Below, piece by piece: positions 23,920-37,200 of a DNA stretch of 62,000 nt. This DNA comes from Chrysomallon squamiferum (Eukaryota; Mollusca; Gastropoda; Neomphalida; Peltospiridae). The notes below the pieces were generated by a model. It was given only the letters and a program-made list of their open reading frames with translations, searched no databases and was not told where the DNA came from. Both the position numbers and the translations under genes were made by a program. Every line of letters begins with the position of its first letter. The first letter of the stretch is position 1. Location of the stretch: assembly GCA_012295275.1 (NCBI GenBank), contig CM022665.1, positions 6,573,976-6,635,975 on the forward strand, read 5' to 3'.

Positions 23920-25620
23920 TTTCTATTCTAAGAAACAGTTCTCTGAAAAAATAAAAATAAAAATAAAAAAAATAAAAATTATATAAACATGAGTACATAT
24001 GATATGTGTATGTTTGTGTGCGTTTGTGTGTGTGTTGAAATAAAATAAGTATCCTCACAAAAATGTGACATTTTAAACAACAGGCACTGATTACTTCTGT
24101 CAAAGATAACTATGTACAGACATCATGTTTATAATAAACATGCAAAGTTACAACACCAACAGTAACAAAAAAATAATAAATAAATAAATAAATAAATATT
24201 TAAAAAATCAAAATATAAGAAAAAATATTAATAAACATTAACAAATAAATAACGGTAAACTGCACGACATCTTTATATTACAGGCCAAAATAATTATTAA
24301 ATGTGACGTTTGGATTACTGGCCAAAACGGAAAAGGCTTAAACTCAAAGTCATGGTAACCCGAGAGCACAATCTGAATCTTGTACAAGTTGTAGCCTGTG
24401 CATGTATCTAGCTTGAACTTCAAGTGAACATGAGATCAGTATGTCATTAAACTAGTTTGTAAAAAAAATAAAGAACAACTACTAAATTTAATATTGCTTT
24501 ATAATTCTGAAACCATTTGATTTGGCATGGGACTTGTAATACATACTGAATCACATGATCTAAGCTCTACTCGTTGCGATTACATCTAATCCGAGGAACT
24601 GTCACGATCATTGCTGTAACTTTTAGACACAATCAGATTAGGACTAGGAGTCTACTTATATCAATTTGTTGTTATTTCAGTTATATCCAGAGTACATTTA
24701 TATTTAAAAAAAAAATATTAGAACAAAGATGCTATTTTATTACTTTCATTATTATTTTATACCTTTTTATTATTATTATTATTTAGACTGAATATTTGCA
24801 TTACTCACATGTTCATACATGCAATTTTTTACAGTCCGAAAATCGTTCTCTAGTCACCGCGACATAAACCAAGCTTTTTCATTGGTGAATGCCTGTTGTC
24901 GTAATAAAAAACATTGTTATAAAATTAAAACACATGTTTTCCTTTTGGAAAATGTGATTACAATATTTTATAACTAACACATAAACATATAATTAGTTAC
25001 CATAGTATATTAATAATATTACGACAGAACTAATTGGCCAATCAACAAACAGATAAGGTGTCTTTGACATTCTTTGCAAAATGGCCGCGGGAATGTGAAA
25101 ACTTATAATGGTTACTATGTTAAACAACTTGGACTGATTCTGACATACACAGTTATTAAAAATATTTAAAGTAAAATATATGAACTTGTTATTATTTTAT
25201 TGTATCTATTTTATCTTTCCGATGTGTATTAAAGAGCAGTATGCATTGGCTAAGTGTCATCTCCAGTATTAATTTACTAATTGGGCTTAGGCTACTTAAT
25301 TTTTTAATCGCACTTGTGAGAAAGTACAAACGACTGACTGGCAGAAGTAATGGAAGAAATAAAAATATATAAATATCAATATATTGTCTATAACCAAATG
25401 AAGTCATTGGTTAAGCCGAAATTTTAGGAAATTATTTGAAATTTGAAATAATGTGTAAATTATCTAGTAGTTATGTCTTTTATGTCAAGTGTTAATTCAT
25501 TTTAGAATTATTTTAACTAGTCATATTTTTTCATTGGTAATTAAGCAGACATATTATTTGCATTAATAACATATTAATTAAATACCAAATAACTTTTTTT
25601 GTTTTTTCTTCTATTTTCAG
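23920..25620. promoter_or_regulatory. Divergent TIMM9 / TALPID3 promoter region
   Basis: This 1.7-kb interval separates the start codons of two genes transcribed away from each other. Complex sequence at about 24,840-25,280 holds the perfect palindrome ATTGGCCAAT (25033-25042), which presents a CCAAT box on both strands, further ATTGG boxes at 24881-24885 and 25245-25249, and a CpG-bearing AAAATGGCCGCGG at about 25,079-25,091. The TALPID3 coding exon begins after an acceptor at 25620, so at least one untranslated TALPID3 exon must lie upstream, probably near here. The rest is AT-rich filler. Confidence 0.55.
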
Positions 25621-25642
25621 CTTTCTTGTAAGTCCTGGAAAA

Positions 25643-26930
25643 ATGGATAAGAATGCTACAGAAATTGTCCTAGAAAGCAGCATTCTAGAATTGCTGTCAG
25701 TCACAGATGCAGCTGTAAAGGCTTTAGACAAGTCTTCACGGTCACACAGCTCAGAAAGCAGCAGTTCTTCTACATTGTCAAAGGGAAAAGATTCGCCAAA
25801 ATCTCTGCTTAAAAGTAAAGATTTGTCAGAGCATCTGAATACTGACAGTGGCATAGGTAGAACAGTTTCTAAAGAAGAGAATAAAATATCAAACTGTGCT
25901 TACACTGATGCATATAATAATGAATCAGACCAAAGTACTACAGCTAGTGATGTTTTAATAAGATCCACAATTGTAGAACCCAGTGAGAAAAGTAATGAAG
26001 GTCAGAAAATTTTAGACTCCAGTCAGATATCTCAGTCAAGGAATCTTGAAAATTTTAACATTACTGGTGCTCATAAAGTTAAAATATCAAAGAAACATTT
26101 ACATGAAATTTTGTCACCACCAACAGCTGATCATTCAGACTTGATGAAAAAGGGTGACAGTTTTGTATATTTAAATAAAAGTAATTCAGCAAAACCAAAT
26201 TACTTTGAAAGAAAATCTTCAGTGATTTTAACAGAAAAAGGTCTCCTGGATTTGACACAACCATCTACAATTCCATCTCATGCTAAGAAAGAAAGTAAAC
26301 TTCATTTGAAACAAACCAAAGAAACAAGTTCTACTTTTGAATCTCAAGCAGAGAAAAATGAAGATATTCAATCAAAAAAGGTTTCTAAGTTAGTATCACA
26401 TAATTATAAGGTCAGCAATGGTTCATCAACGGTTTCATCAAATTCAAAATCTCAGTCAGAAAGTGATAAAATTAATATAGCCTCAAAATTAGATAGTTAC
26501 TTGAAGCCTGAGAAGGATAAACCTGTATCAACAGCTAATAGAAAGGAATCTTCATACAGTTTTCCATTTGGTGGATCAAGACCTAACAGTGGAAAGTCCA
26601 GTAATAAGGCTGTAGTGTCAAAATCACAAGCTGAAAGAAAACCTTTGTTAAATCAACAAAGTTTATCAAAATGTGATTCAAAGCCATCAGTATATGAAAA
26701 TGAGTGTAAAACAGAAACAAGACCAATATCTGTGAATCAGAATGAAATTTCTTCATTCCCTGTAGAAGATCCGAACAGAGCTCAGACTACAGAAGAATCT
26801 AGTGAGATGAACCTAGAAAAAGCTGTAGCTGATCCTGTGCTAAAAGAACAAACTGAAAAGCAAATTCAGGCAACCAGAGCATCACAGTCTGTTGACGTTT
26901 CAAGAACATCAGAACACTCAGAATTTGAAG
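25643..26930 (+). CDS. TALPID3: TALPID3 coding exon 1, long polar N-terminus
   Basis: A single exon encodes about 429 residues, rich in Ser, Lys, Glu, Asn and Gln and nearly free of aromatic residues except in scattered positions, so it is probably disordered. I see no counterpart in the human N-terminus that I recall, which is much shorter before the shared region. The donor GTAAATG follows codon phase 1. An acceptor (TTTTCAG) lies at 25614-25620, leaving 22 bp of 5' untranslated sequence on this exon. Confidence 0.88.
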
Positions 26931-29900
26931 GTAAATGCAGATATATATGGTTAAGTTTATTATGATAATCCGTTTGATTAAAATCTTGTCTTGTTCTCCA
27001 TATATATATCATTATTCATTTGTAAAGCAATTTTATTAAGTACACAGATTTTTTTTCACAGTTGATTTTCAGGTGTTTAATGCTGATAATCCATTTCCAA
27101 GCAGTTTACTAAAGGTATCATTAATTGCAGGTAATGTTAGCAGCATCAGCAGCTCTCAGCCAGAAATAATCACTGTTCTTGAACAGATTGTCACTGTGTC
27201 AGCCAGACAGTCATTGCCATCTGAAGATGAATCACAGAGTAATGATATACAAGCTCAGCCCCAAAAGCTACCTCGTTTTATGCCTGTGAATAGAGTAAGT
27301 GATACTTTAAAGTGCAGCAGAACATTACATGTATAGCTAAATACATGGTAGGTAATGAAATTAACACATCATTAAGTTCACAAATTTAGATTATATTTTT
27401 TAACAAAAAGTGTTAATCATTTAATTTATCTGTAGTCTGTATGTGATTGAGAAATAAGATTTTTAATAGAATATCAATCCATGTGCATAGCCTGTGTTTT
27501 GATTATAATTATTAAGTATTATTTTAGTTACGTGAGTACATTCATTTGGTCAGAAATGAAATATGTTTAACTTTATTGTTTAACATTTGCTAAAATCATT
27601 TATTTTTAATATTATTTTCAGCAAACAAACAGCTTAAGACAAGGAGCTTTGGCATGTGGAGTATCTACATATGATAAATTTTCATCAAAAGAACAAATCC
27701 ATATCTCAAAGTTTTCAGCAGAAAACAAACAGAAAACAGCAAAAGAAGCTTTGGCAAAAAGGTGTATATTGTGATTTGAACAGTAGTTAAAATATGTAGT
27801 ATTTTGATAAAAGTTACCAATGCATACATCTAGTAGATCTTAATTGTGATTTACATTCACTTACATTTTAAGCATGTTTTTATTTGCACTAATAACAGGG
27901 AATGGCTGTTGGATGTTTTAAATAAAATAACTATTTTGCAAGCAATTTGTTTAATGTTGGGTTGTGAACTTCTTTTTTATAAGATCCACTGCGAACGGTC
28001 CAGTTAAGAGATTTGTCCAGCCAAAGATTATTAAACATACTAATGAAAATAAATCAAGGGGAGACTGTGAACAATCGACAGCAAAATGTTCTGAGAGTGT
28101 TACTGCTGCTGTTGCTGCCACTGCTGCAGTTGCAGCCACGCAACCATTCATTAAGGTATTGTATTCATTCATTTTTGATTGAATTTAAATAGATTGTTTA
28201 AATACTGCTATTGGATCAGTATATACAGTGTTGAGAATAGAAAAATAACTTTGTTTTTGGATTTTTTAGAATTCATTTTAAATACTTTGATATGGTTACT
28301 GTTTCTGATCCATGTCTTTAAAATTTCCATCAGTTAGCATTGTTTGTGAATTAAAGTCTTTAGCTTTGGTTACCTTTCAGGCTCAGTGTGAGTTGGAATC
28401 TCGTATGAGCAAGCTGCTTGACCACATCAGTGGCCTTCAGCAAGGATTTCTAACTAAGCAACCAACCAGTGCTGAGAAATCAGATAGAGTATTGGAGTTG
28501 GAACGTCAGGTCTCAGATCTAACGGAGAAAAGAATTGATTATCTAGAAAAACTGCAGCAGAAACAGCTGGAGATTCAGGTTGTGGCTTAGACAAGATTTT
28601 GAAAAGTTTTTATCATAAGTTCAGTATCCAGATTTGCAAATGAAAACTGTTTGAAACATAACATAATTTCATTTGTTTTGAGTATGTTTATTTATTGATT
28701 GAAAATATTTAAGACCTTTTTTTTCCATTCTAGTACTCATTATTATTTACATTTTCATATTCATTTTTGTAAACCATTTCTCATTATTGTAGTCCCATAT
28801 TCTTATGATGTCATCCAAAACAACAACACCACAAGTTTCTAAAGGACATTCAGCAAGTCCACCTTCCAAGAATTCTGGCAGTACTCCCCAAAAAGCAATC
28901 AGCATAACTAGAATGCAGCAGCCATCACCTTTCATTGGTAAAGATGTCAGTTACCACAGTCAGTTATCAAAATATCAGTCAGAAGCAGATGAGCTGAGAG
29001 CTCATGATACCCCAGCACCAAGATCTCGACCACCAAAACCTGCAATTTATGAGTCACAGCCTCAAAAAAGTAAATACCATCACTTTGATTGGTTTTACAA
29101 GTATTTTGTTTTGTATATATTTATTTATTTAATACATTTATAGTTTGTTTAACTTTCCACTTCCACACCTTTTAGAAATGAAAAGATCATAACTTTGAAG
29201 TACTAAAATATTTTAGACTATGTTTTTTTTTATACAAAGGCAAGTTTGAAAAATGATATATCTGAAATACATTTCTCTTTAGATCGAGGGCTTTTAGAAG
29301 AGATTTTAGCTATTCAGGACTCTCCTGTTAACCAGTACAAGCCATCATCTGTAGCACCTCATTCACCACCAGTTAGACTGAGAGAAGATTCATATATAAG
29401 GTTAGTCAATAAATAAGTTAAACCAGCATATCACTTTCTTACCATTCTCATATTTCTATCTTATAATTCTTGAGCTTGGAAGTTCAGTCATTAAAATGTG
29501 TTTAAGCAAATGAGGTATTCCATTATATTCTTTGGTTAGGATTTCCTTTTTTATTTAAATGAGTGTACAGTGTTTTAATTTTGATGTAACTTACGATGAT
29601 TTTGAAGATGTTTAACAGTAGTAATTACCATACAAGATGATAGCAAACATGCAGTTCTTCAACATCAACACAAAAGCCTGTTATGTCATTGAAGATACAA
29701 TAAATATATTCAGACTGAGTTAATAAATAAAATACCAGACTTTCTGCTATGAATTAATATGTTTATTTCCCTTATGAAATAAATGTTTAACATTCAGTGG
29801 TCATGGTTACACTTTCATTTGGTTTTTCATTTTAAATAATGTATTAAACAAAAATCAAAATATATAAAAAGATTATTCAAATAAAACAACATTGAATACG

Positions 29901-32900
29901 AGATGAATGATTTACCATGTTGTGCTGATAATCTAATTAACCAGAAATAATTGTTAATAAATTCTATAATATTAAACAAATATAAACAGTGACTAAGAAA
30001 GAAAAGAAAAAAAGAAAAACTTTGATCATAATCAGTATCAGCATGAATTCATAGAGATTTGTTCCATTAATTACCAAAATCTCAAAAAAAAGTTGAATTA
30101 ATGAAATGCCTTTCACACGATACAGAAATTCATTGCAGATATACCATATAGCTATAAATTTGTATATTTTTTAAAATTCTATTTCTGTATACAAAATATG
30201 TTATAATACAAGAAGAAGAGATACATAGGAGTACAGTTACACCAATGTGCATAGACATAGAAATAGCCAGTTTGTATGTTTTCCACCATACATGATTTCA
30301 GCTGGCCAATTTACATTCCAAATTATATATTAGTGTAAATGTTGCATATATTCAACATAAAATTTTAATAATTTTTGGTACATTCTTACAAGTTCCTGAA
30401 TCAAGAGCAGTTGAAATTGAATAAGTGATTCTTAAGATGTATACATCTTTAAAAAAGTACGTTACATATTAAGGTTCTTTAGTGGACTTTATTTCAGATA
30501 ACTTAGTATTGTTATGACTAATGGAAATTTACAACACAGATCAAATTGCAAAATTACTCATCCAGTACTCCTGACTGCATTTGACACAATAGCCAAGTTG
30601 GAGATTTGTGCATGACTAAAAATATAAAACTGTATGACATTTTAAGAGTTTGCAATACATAACATAGTTGTCATTTGGAACAATGTGCTTATAGTGGTGT
30701 GTAGTTGAATAAATGAACAGGTTGATCCATGTTATATTGTCTGCTGCTCAGAGGGTTAACTCATGCAATATTACTGTCTTAGGCTGACTGATTTTAAAGG
30801 AAGAGACTTGACAGTATTAGAAGATTCAGATGAATTAAAACACCTTGTAATGCAATGTTGCATGGTCTTTAAAATAAAAATGTAGTTTTTAAACTTACAT
30901 AAATCACTTGCCTTGAAGTTTACCCCTTCATTAATCAAACTGTTTTCTTAATGATTTGTTGAATGAATTCTGGGAAGTTTGTTATATTAACACATTTTAA
31001 GTATTAGTCACATTTGTTGTGTATGATAATGTGAGAGAAATCAACTAGCAGCAAGTAATATTTTATATATACTTTCCCATAGACTGTAAATTACATATGA
31101 CAGCTTTGAGTTGAACCATTCATAGGCAGTGACTGGAATGGGAAGTAATCCAGTCAGTGTGGTGCGTAGAATTAAACACATGACCTATCATGTGAAGGGC
31201 CAAGTTTTTAAGCACAGAGAAACCACTCCTTACCAGCAAACAATCAGAAATGTGTCATCAAAAATTGGTCTTTTTCTGTTTTAAATCTATTAAATATTAG
31301 AAATATGATTTTTTTTTTTTCATTATATGATACAGTATATCAATATATCATTTGTTTTCAGCACACTCCATAGATATTTCAAGTACCTGGTCATTAAACA
31401 ATACTTTGCTACTAAACATTTATTAATATTTGTTGATAATTTTTTAATATTCCAATTAGTAAAATTAAAAAAAAATTAAAATAAATACTAATAAATGTTC
31501 AGTAGCTTATACTACTAATTATAATAATAATAAAATAAAATAATTAATAATAACATTTAAAATCCCATTTAAAAAGAAGGGGGAAAAAAGACAACTAAAT
31601 GAACAGATATTGAATCTAATCTGACTTCCGAGCAATTCAGAGAAAATTAATCAGGAAACACTATTACAGTTCAATCGTTGGCGTCCTAATTGTAGATGAT
31701 TTACATATAGATCAGACAGGAGCAATTTATGAAAACGCAAGTGTCCCTTATCAGACCTGAAATGCACGAACAATGGTGTATATTTCATTTATAGTTCGGG
31801 CTTCATGAATGCTTCACACGCAACAAATACGTCAATGCCATTTGCCGAGATGGGTTTAGTCACGCAACGTTCGTGTGGGACCCGCATCCATTTCAAACAT
31901 GCTTCGATTTTTCATACACATAAACATAAAAACAATGTTCTAGTAAAACAGTAATTACATACTGCGCGTTTGTTGAAGTTAGAAGTGTATACAAAGCATG
32001 CCATAGCGCGAGATGATTCATGTTTAATATTAAAAGAATAAAAAATAAGTTTCAGACGTTATCATTCATTATGAGACGTTTGTTTTCCAACCCTAACTAG
32101 ATTAAATAAATAAATAATCTTATTTCGTTAAAATGCGGAAATGACAAAAAAAAAAAAAAAAAAAATACGTTAATACTAAAATTAATGATTTTGAAATTCG
32201 GTTTTGATAATAGCTTTTGTGTATAACGTAGATAGAATCCTTTTGTTAAAATTTGTATCTGTTAACGTTAATCTACCGTGAAACTAATCGAAAAATTGAT
32301 TTAAAACTTCTCGATATAATAGAAACGACACTAAAACAAAATTAAAACGTTTAAAGCACATTTTTAGCCAATCTTGTACGCGCATATGTAAATAATTGTC
32401 TCCTGCAGATTTTATTATTATTAAAACAGAAAAAAATTAAAAGAAAATTACGAAAAGTAAATCAGTTATATCCGCCTATTCAGATATTCACCAGAAAACA
32501 AACACGTGCCGCCAGTAGATTTTTCATGCTCAAGTTGCAGAGACTGGGACTAGCCTTTGATTGAAAATGTTGGCACAGCACGAACATGACGTGGCCCAGG
32601 GCGACTGGTGCGTGATTTCTTCTTATTACAAAGCCCTTCGTTTGTGTCGCCAAATTACATTATAAAGTCGCACGAAACCTTGGTATATCAAAAAATCCTT
32701 CTCATATGACAACTCGGTAAATGAAAATAAAGGATGACAAAAAAGTAATCTCGTTGAGATTGTTAAAATGTGGCTTCGCACTGCTGGAGATATTATGCAA
32801 TGAAATGTTAACATTGCATGTTATTCAAGATTATTAATTTGAATGGACTGGAAATGCAGAACATTACACGAACAAGCAGGATTCGCCTGACCTACCTTAT

Positions 32901-32953
32901 TCTAAATAATAGTATTAACAAACTGAACGTTGCTCGATCACTTTAATTCTTTT

Positions 32954-32988
<35 letters not shown>

Positions 32989-34237
32989 TTACTCTTTTTT
33001 TCTTCTTTTTTTTTAATTACCCTCTCCCATTTCAAAGCTGTGCTGTAGAAATAGTGAAAAGAAAGGATTATTATTACTAACAGCTGAATGCATGGTTATC
33101 ATTTTTATTTTATTTATTAAAAAAAAAAAAAAAAAAAAACAGTAAGAAAGAAGGAAAAGAAAAGAAATAAAATACATGGTCTCTGGTCTAAATAATCCCA
33201 AAACATATATACACGTATGAATGTTGATGTACTCGTCAGGCTGTGTGTTTAAAAGTGATGAGAACTGAGAAACAACTAATCGATTTTCTTTCAGAAAACG
33301 AAGACAAATAAATGTTCGTGCTCTGTTCCATACAATATTTTATTTCTGAGTCCTTAGGTAGTTTTATTGATGTCCTTCGTTCGTGCCATTCAGACCCCGG
33401 CGCCCGGTTAATTTCTCGCCAATCGGACGGTAAGTCACGAACACAACTTGGCGCAAAAACATGCAAATTACCGCAATTTAATGAGATGCGAACGGATAGC
33501 ACACTGGCGGCACGCAAAGCTGTCAGAAGGCAGGCTCGTCGTCTTCTAGACGTCATTCTTTATAAATAAAAACGTCTGTTTATCAGGGCTGTTTAACCCA
33601 GGTACCTGCGTATTTTTAAGTTCGTCTCGGAGAAAATTCCAGCCTTGCAGGTAACGATCAACATTCACAATACACAAAACAGACTAGTTTAATAGCACCC
33701 TGGTCCACAACCATCAGCGTCGTCTGATCGTGACGAGGGAAAAAAAAATTGAAACAAAAGTATTCGCATAAAATGCAGTGTTCAGCATACACACACACAC
33801 CCTTTCACCCCCATTTCCATAGTGATTATCATCATTACCATCACTGTTACTAATTATTTCAGTAAAATAGTTTTTACTGAAATTCTAAATTCTCTCCCCT
33901 TTTTTCAGTCTTTAATAACTGTGACACTAATTTCATACTAGTTTTATTGTTGTTGTTTTTGTGCGTTTGTTTGTTAATGTTGTGATGAAATATTTCAAAT
34001 TTATTAGAAAATATTAATTTTCCAAGAAAAGTTTCCTGTGGAACCAGATGTGAAACAAGCATAAAAGTATATATATGAAAAAGATATTATATTCGTATTC
34101 AGTTAACAGGCATATACAACATATTTTAAAAATTGTAATAATAATAAATAAAAACAACATATATTTTGAAGAACATACAATCCAAAAATATTTAGGTCTG
34201 TATTTTTTATTTATTTATGTAAACATGTTGCAATATG

Positions 34238-34278
<41 letters not shown>

Positions 34279-37200
34279 ATATCAGTTGTTAGAACAATAA
34301 AATATTTAAAGCAATTTAAACGTCCAGGTTAAACCCTATTTTATATCTGGACACAAATGACAGCAGAAAAATCATATCATATTATTATCAATAAATTAGA
34401 CATTACATACGTTTTTCTATTCAAGTTTAAAGCTGTTCAAAGTTCCACTATTCTATTAAACTATACAAAGCCGTTTGATAATCTACCCACTTTTAACTAC
34501 GTGACTATACATATATGTTAAGGCTTTTATAAAATGTGATTTTGATGTAAACATAATTTTTAATGTTATATATGTGATATGTTTATACATCTGTTAAATT
34601 TTAATGAATATGCAACTAATACAATATTGAACGTAATGCAGGTACCACCGATAGTTAATTTTAGCATAATGGCAGTTGAATTTTCTATCGCGGGGTGGGG
34701 GGTCACTTCTGAGCTGAATATCGTAGCAGTTTCCTCAGGCCTGATACTGCTATCGAATTCCTCGATAATTTACCTCTCTGTTGTATATTGCGTGATCGAG
34801 AAAAAGCACACGTGAGTTAACCGTAGCTAGAGGGATTCGTTTACAATAATGTACGCATGCGTACTGGCGAATAGGTTTGGTCAGTATGATTTCAACTGGT
34901 TGGCGGTACAGTGTCAAATGTGATCGAGCGTAGGAAAGATGTGAGTCGAGTAAGTTACGATATCTGCTGTGTTGTGATCTGTAACTGATTTTTTTTTTTT
35001 TTTTTTTTAATTAATTGATACCAACTAACACAACAGATATGTCAGTGCCGCATAGGACTCAAAGACAGCACTGTTTTTTGTGCGATTTACCCCGGACTCC
35101 GTGGGCTATGTTACATGATTTCTCAGAATCAGTGTGCAGGGGGTGTGTCAATTATGAGGGACCAGACAGAATCGAAATGATAATCGAAACAGCACGACAG
35201 ATGAAGCGTATACATGGATTTCAAGAACGAGCCGCGATAAAACCGTCACATGGTCATAGTCATGGGGGTAACGCACGTTCTGGTTCGCATGATTCACAAA
35301 ACATGGATCCGCCCCGAGCTCATAACGGACCCCCATCACTGGAAAGATTTTCTCTTCATGACGGTCAGCGGGGACCAAACGTAATAGATTACCCAAGATT
35401 TCCTAATGGATTACCGTTAGGACACAGTATGCATCGACCAGATGATTTGTTGACAGATCTACAACGTAGTAGTCATCTTCCGCGTGGTATAGCAGGTCTG
35501 CATCCCATGCCTGCACCGTTAGCACGCCAGGCACATCTTGTGGGCACAAGCTCTACGATCCATCCACCCATTATGAATGGTAAACGCACATATCACGAGG
35601 ATGACGAAAGTTCTAATCATTCTTGTGGTGATGATGCCAGGAATAAACCAAGTTCACCTGAAGATGCAAGTGGAAGACCATTTCAGGTAAAAGATACTTT
35701 AAGTATACTGGCAACTATAGTTCCCTTTGAAATACGATTTAAAAAAGATATGTCATTGTGTGGACGTGTTTTTTCATTTGATGTCAGTACCAAACATCCT
35801 TCAGATTATGAATTAAAAATTTATATTGAATACCCAAGAGGATCAGGAACAATCTATAATGGTGCTTCTGGTGTAGTAAAACAGATGTATTATGACTGTG
35901 TCAAAGATTGTGGTAAGGGACTATCATCAGGATTTAAGTATCTGGAATATGAAATGAAGCACAGTGGTGGTGACTGGAGACTGTTAGGTGATATGCTCAC
36001 AGAATCTGTCAGATTGTTTAAAGAACCTGTAAATCGTGAACTGCTTCCCACTCCATATGTTGACAGTGGTTTGCCAACACTTCCAGGACCAAGCATACTT
36101 GCTAGAGGACCAACACCAAAGGGTTCAAATATGATTCTTTATTATGATGGACGAAAGAGAAAAAGTTCACCAGATGCTGATGTTGAAACTAGTGGGAAGA
36201 TGACTGAAGAACAACAGAAGAGACAGCGATGGATACAGAATCACTCAGAAGCTCTGCAACTAACTGTGTCAACTGCATCAAGTGGTTCAGGTATGCCAAG
36301 TTCTACTTCAATGTCTCCACTGAGTAATAATGCATCAACACCACCTGAAATAGCACCAGGTCATGGTGGACCATCTCCACTGGTAGCAGGAAGGAATGTC
36401 ACAGATAATCAGTGCTCACCAACAAATGTAGAAGAAGGAAGCATTAAAAATGTTAGTGGAAGACATGACAGTGCTTCACCCAGCCATCTTCTACTGTTTC
36501 AAGGACGTTTTGCTTCCACACTTGGTCCTGTTTCTGATGCTGGTGTTGGAAGTACTATGCCTGAATCCACAGAAACTTTGCGATGTACTCTTTGTCATGA
36601 AAGACTAGAAGATACCCATTTTGTTCAGTGTCCATCTGTAAACAGCCATAAATTCTGTTTTCCTTGTTCCAAAGACAGCATTAAACGACAAGGTTCTGGT
36701 TCAGAAGTGTACTGTCCCAGTGGGAAGAAGTGTCCTCTGGCAGGATCTAATGTTCCTTGGGCATTTATGCAGGGTGAAATTGCTACAATTTTGGGAGATG
36801 ACTTCAAAGAAAAAAAAATTAAAAAGGAAAGAGATGCTTAACTTAAAAAAAAAAATATATATATATATATAGAAGATGGACATATCTTGAAATAAGTTTT
36901 TGACTTTGTTGACATATTTGGCATTTTTATTTTTTTCCATTGACTTGGAAAAATTTTATTTGTATAAATCATCTTTCATTGTGAAAGTTTTTTAATTTTT
37001 GTTGAGTCAGTTATCGGATGTGAGACATATTTCATGTACAACTGTAATGCCCTGAGTGAACCTTAGTATCTAGAAAAAAACAACAACTTTATTTTTGTCA
37101 CTCTGTTATTTTGTGAATGACATGTCAAGCAGGAAAAGCACTGCTTGAACTAGGCACATGAAAATCCTTTGAAAGTGAAAATCAACAGACAACACGTTCT

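Larger units (their letters stand above)
29401..34680 (+). other. Left part of TALPID3 intron 7
   Basis: Intronic sequence before the nested IRF2BP gene. From 29,400 to 31,600 it is AT-rich and unremarkable apart from a possible old SINE at about 31,090-31,245. From about 31,600 to 33,700 it is richer in CpG and lower in simple repeats and may contain regulatory elements. Poly-A tracts lie at 32142-32166, 33119-33140 and 34239-34275, and (TTTA)n at 32948-32992. No convincing TALPID3 exon is seen. Confidence 0.7.

Noticed and set aside
33236-33569. Overlapping frames of 85-106 codons on both strands upstream of IRF2BP
   Set aside because: Long frames on both strands reflect lower AT content, not coding. 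No homology or splice context is seen.
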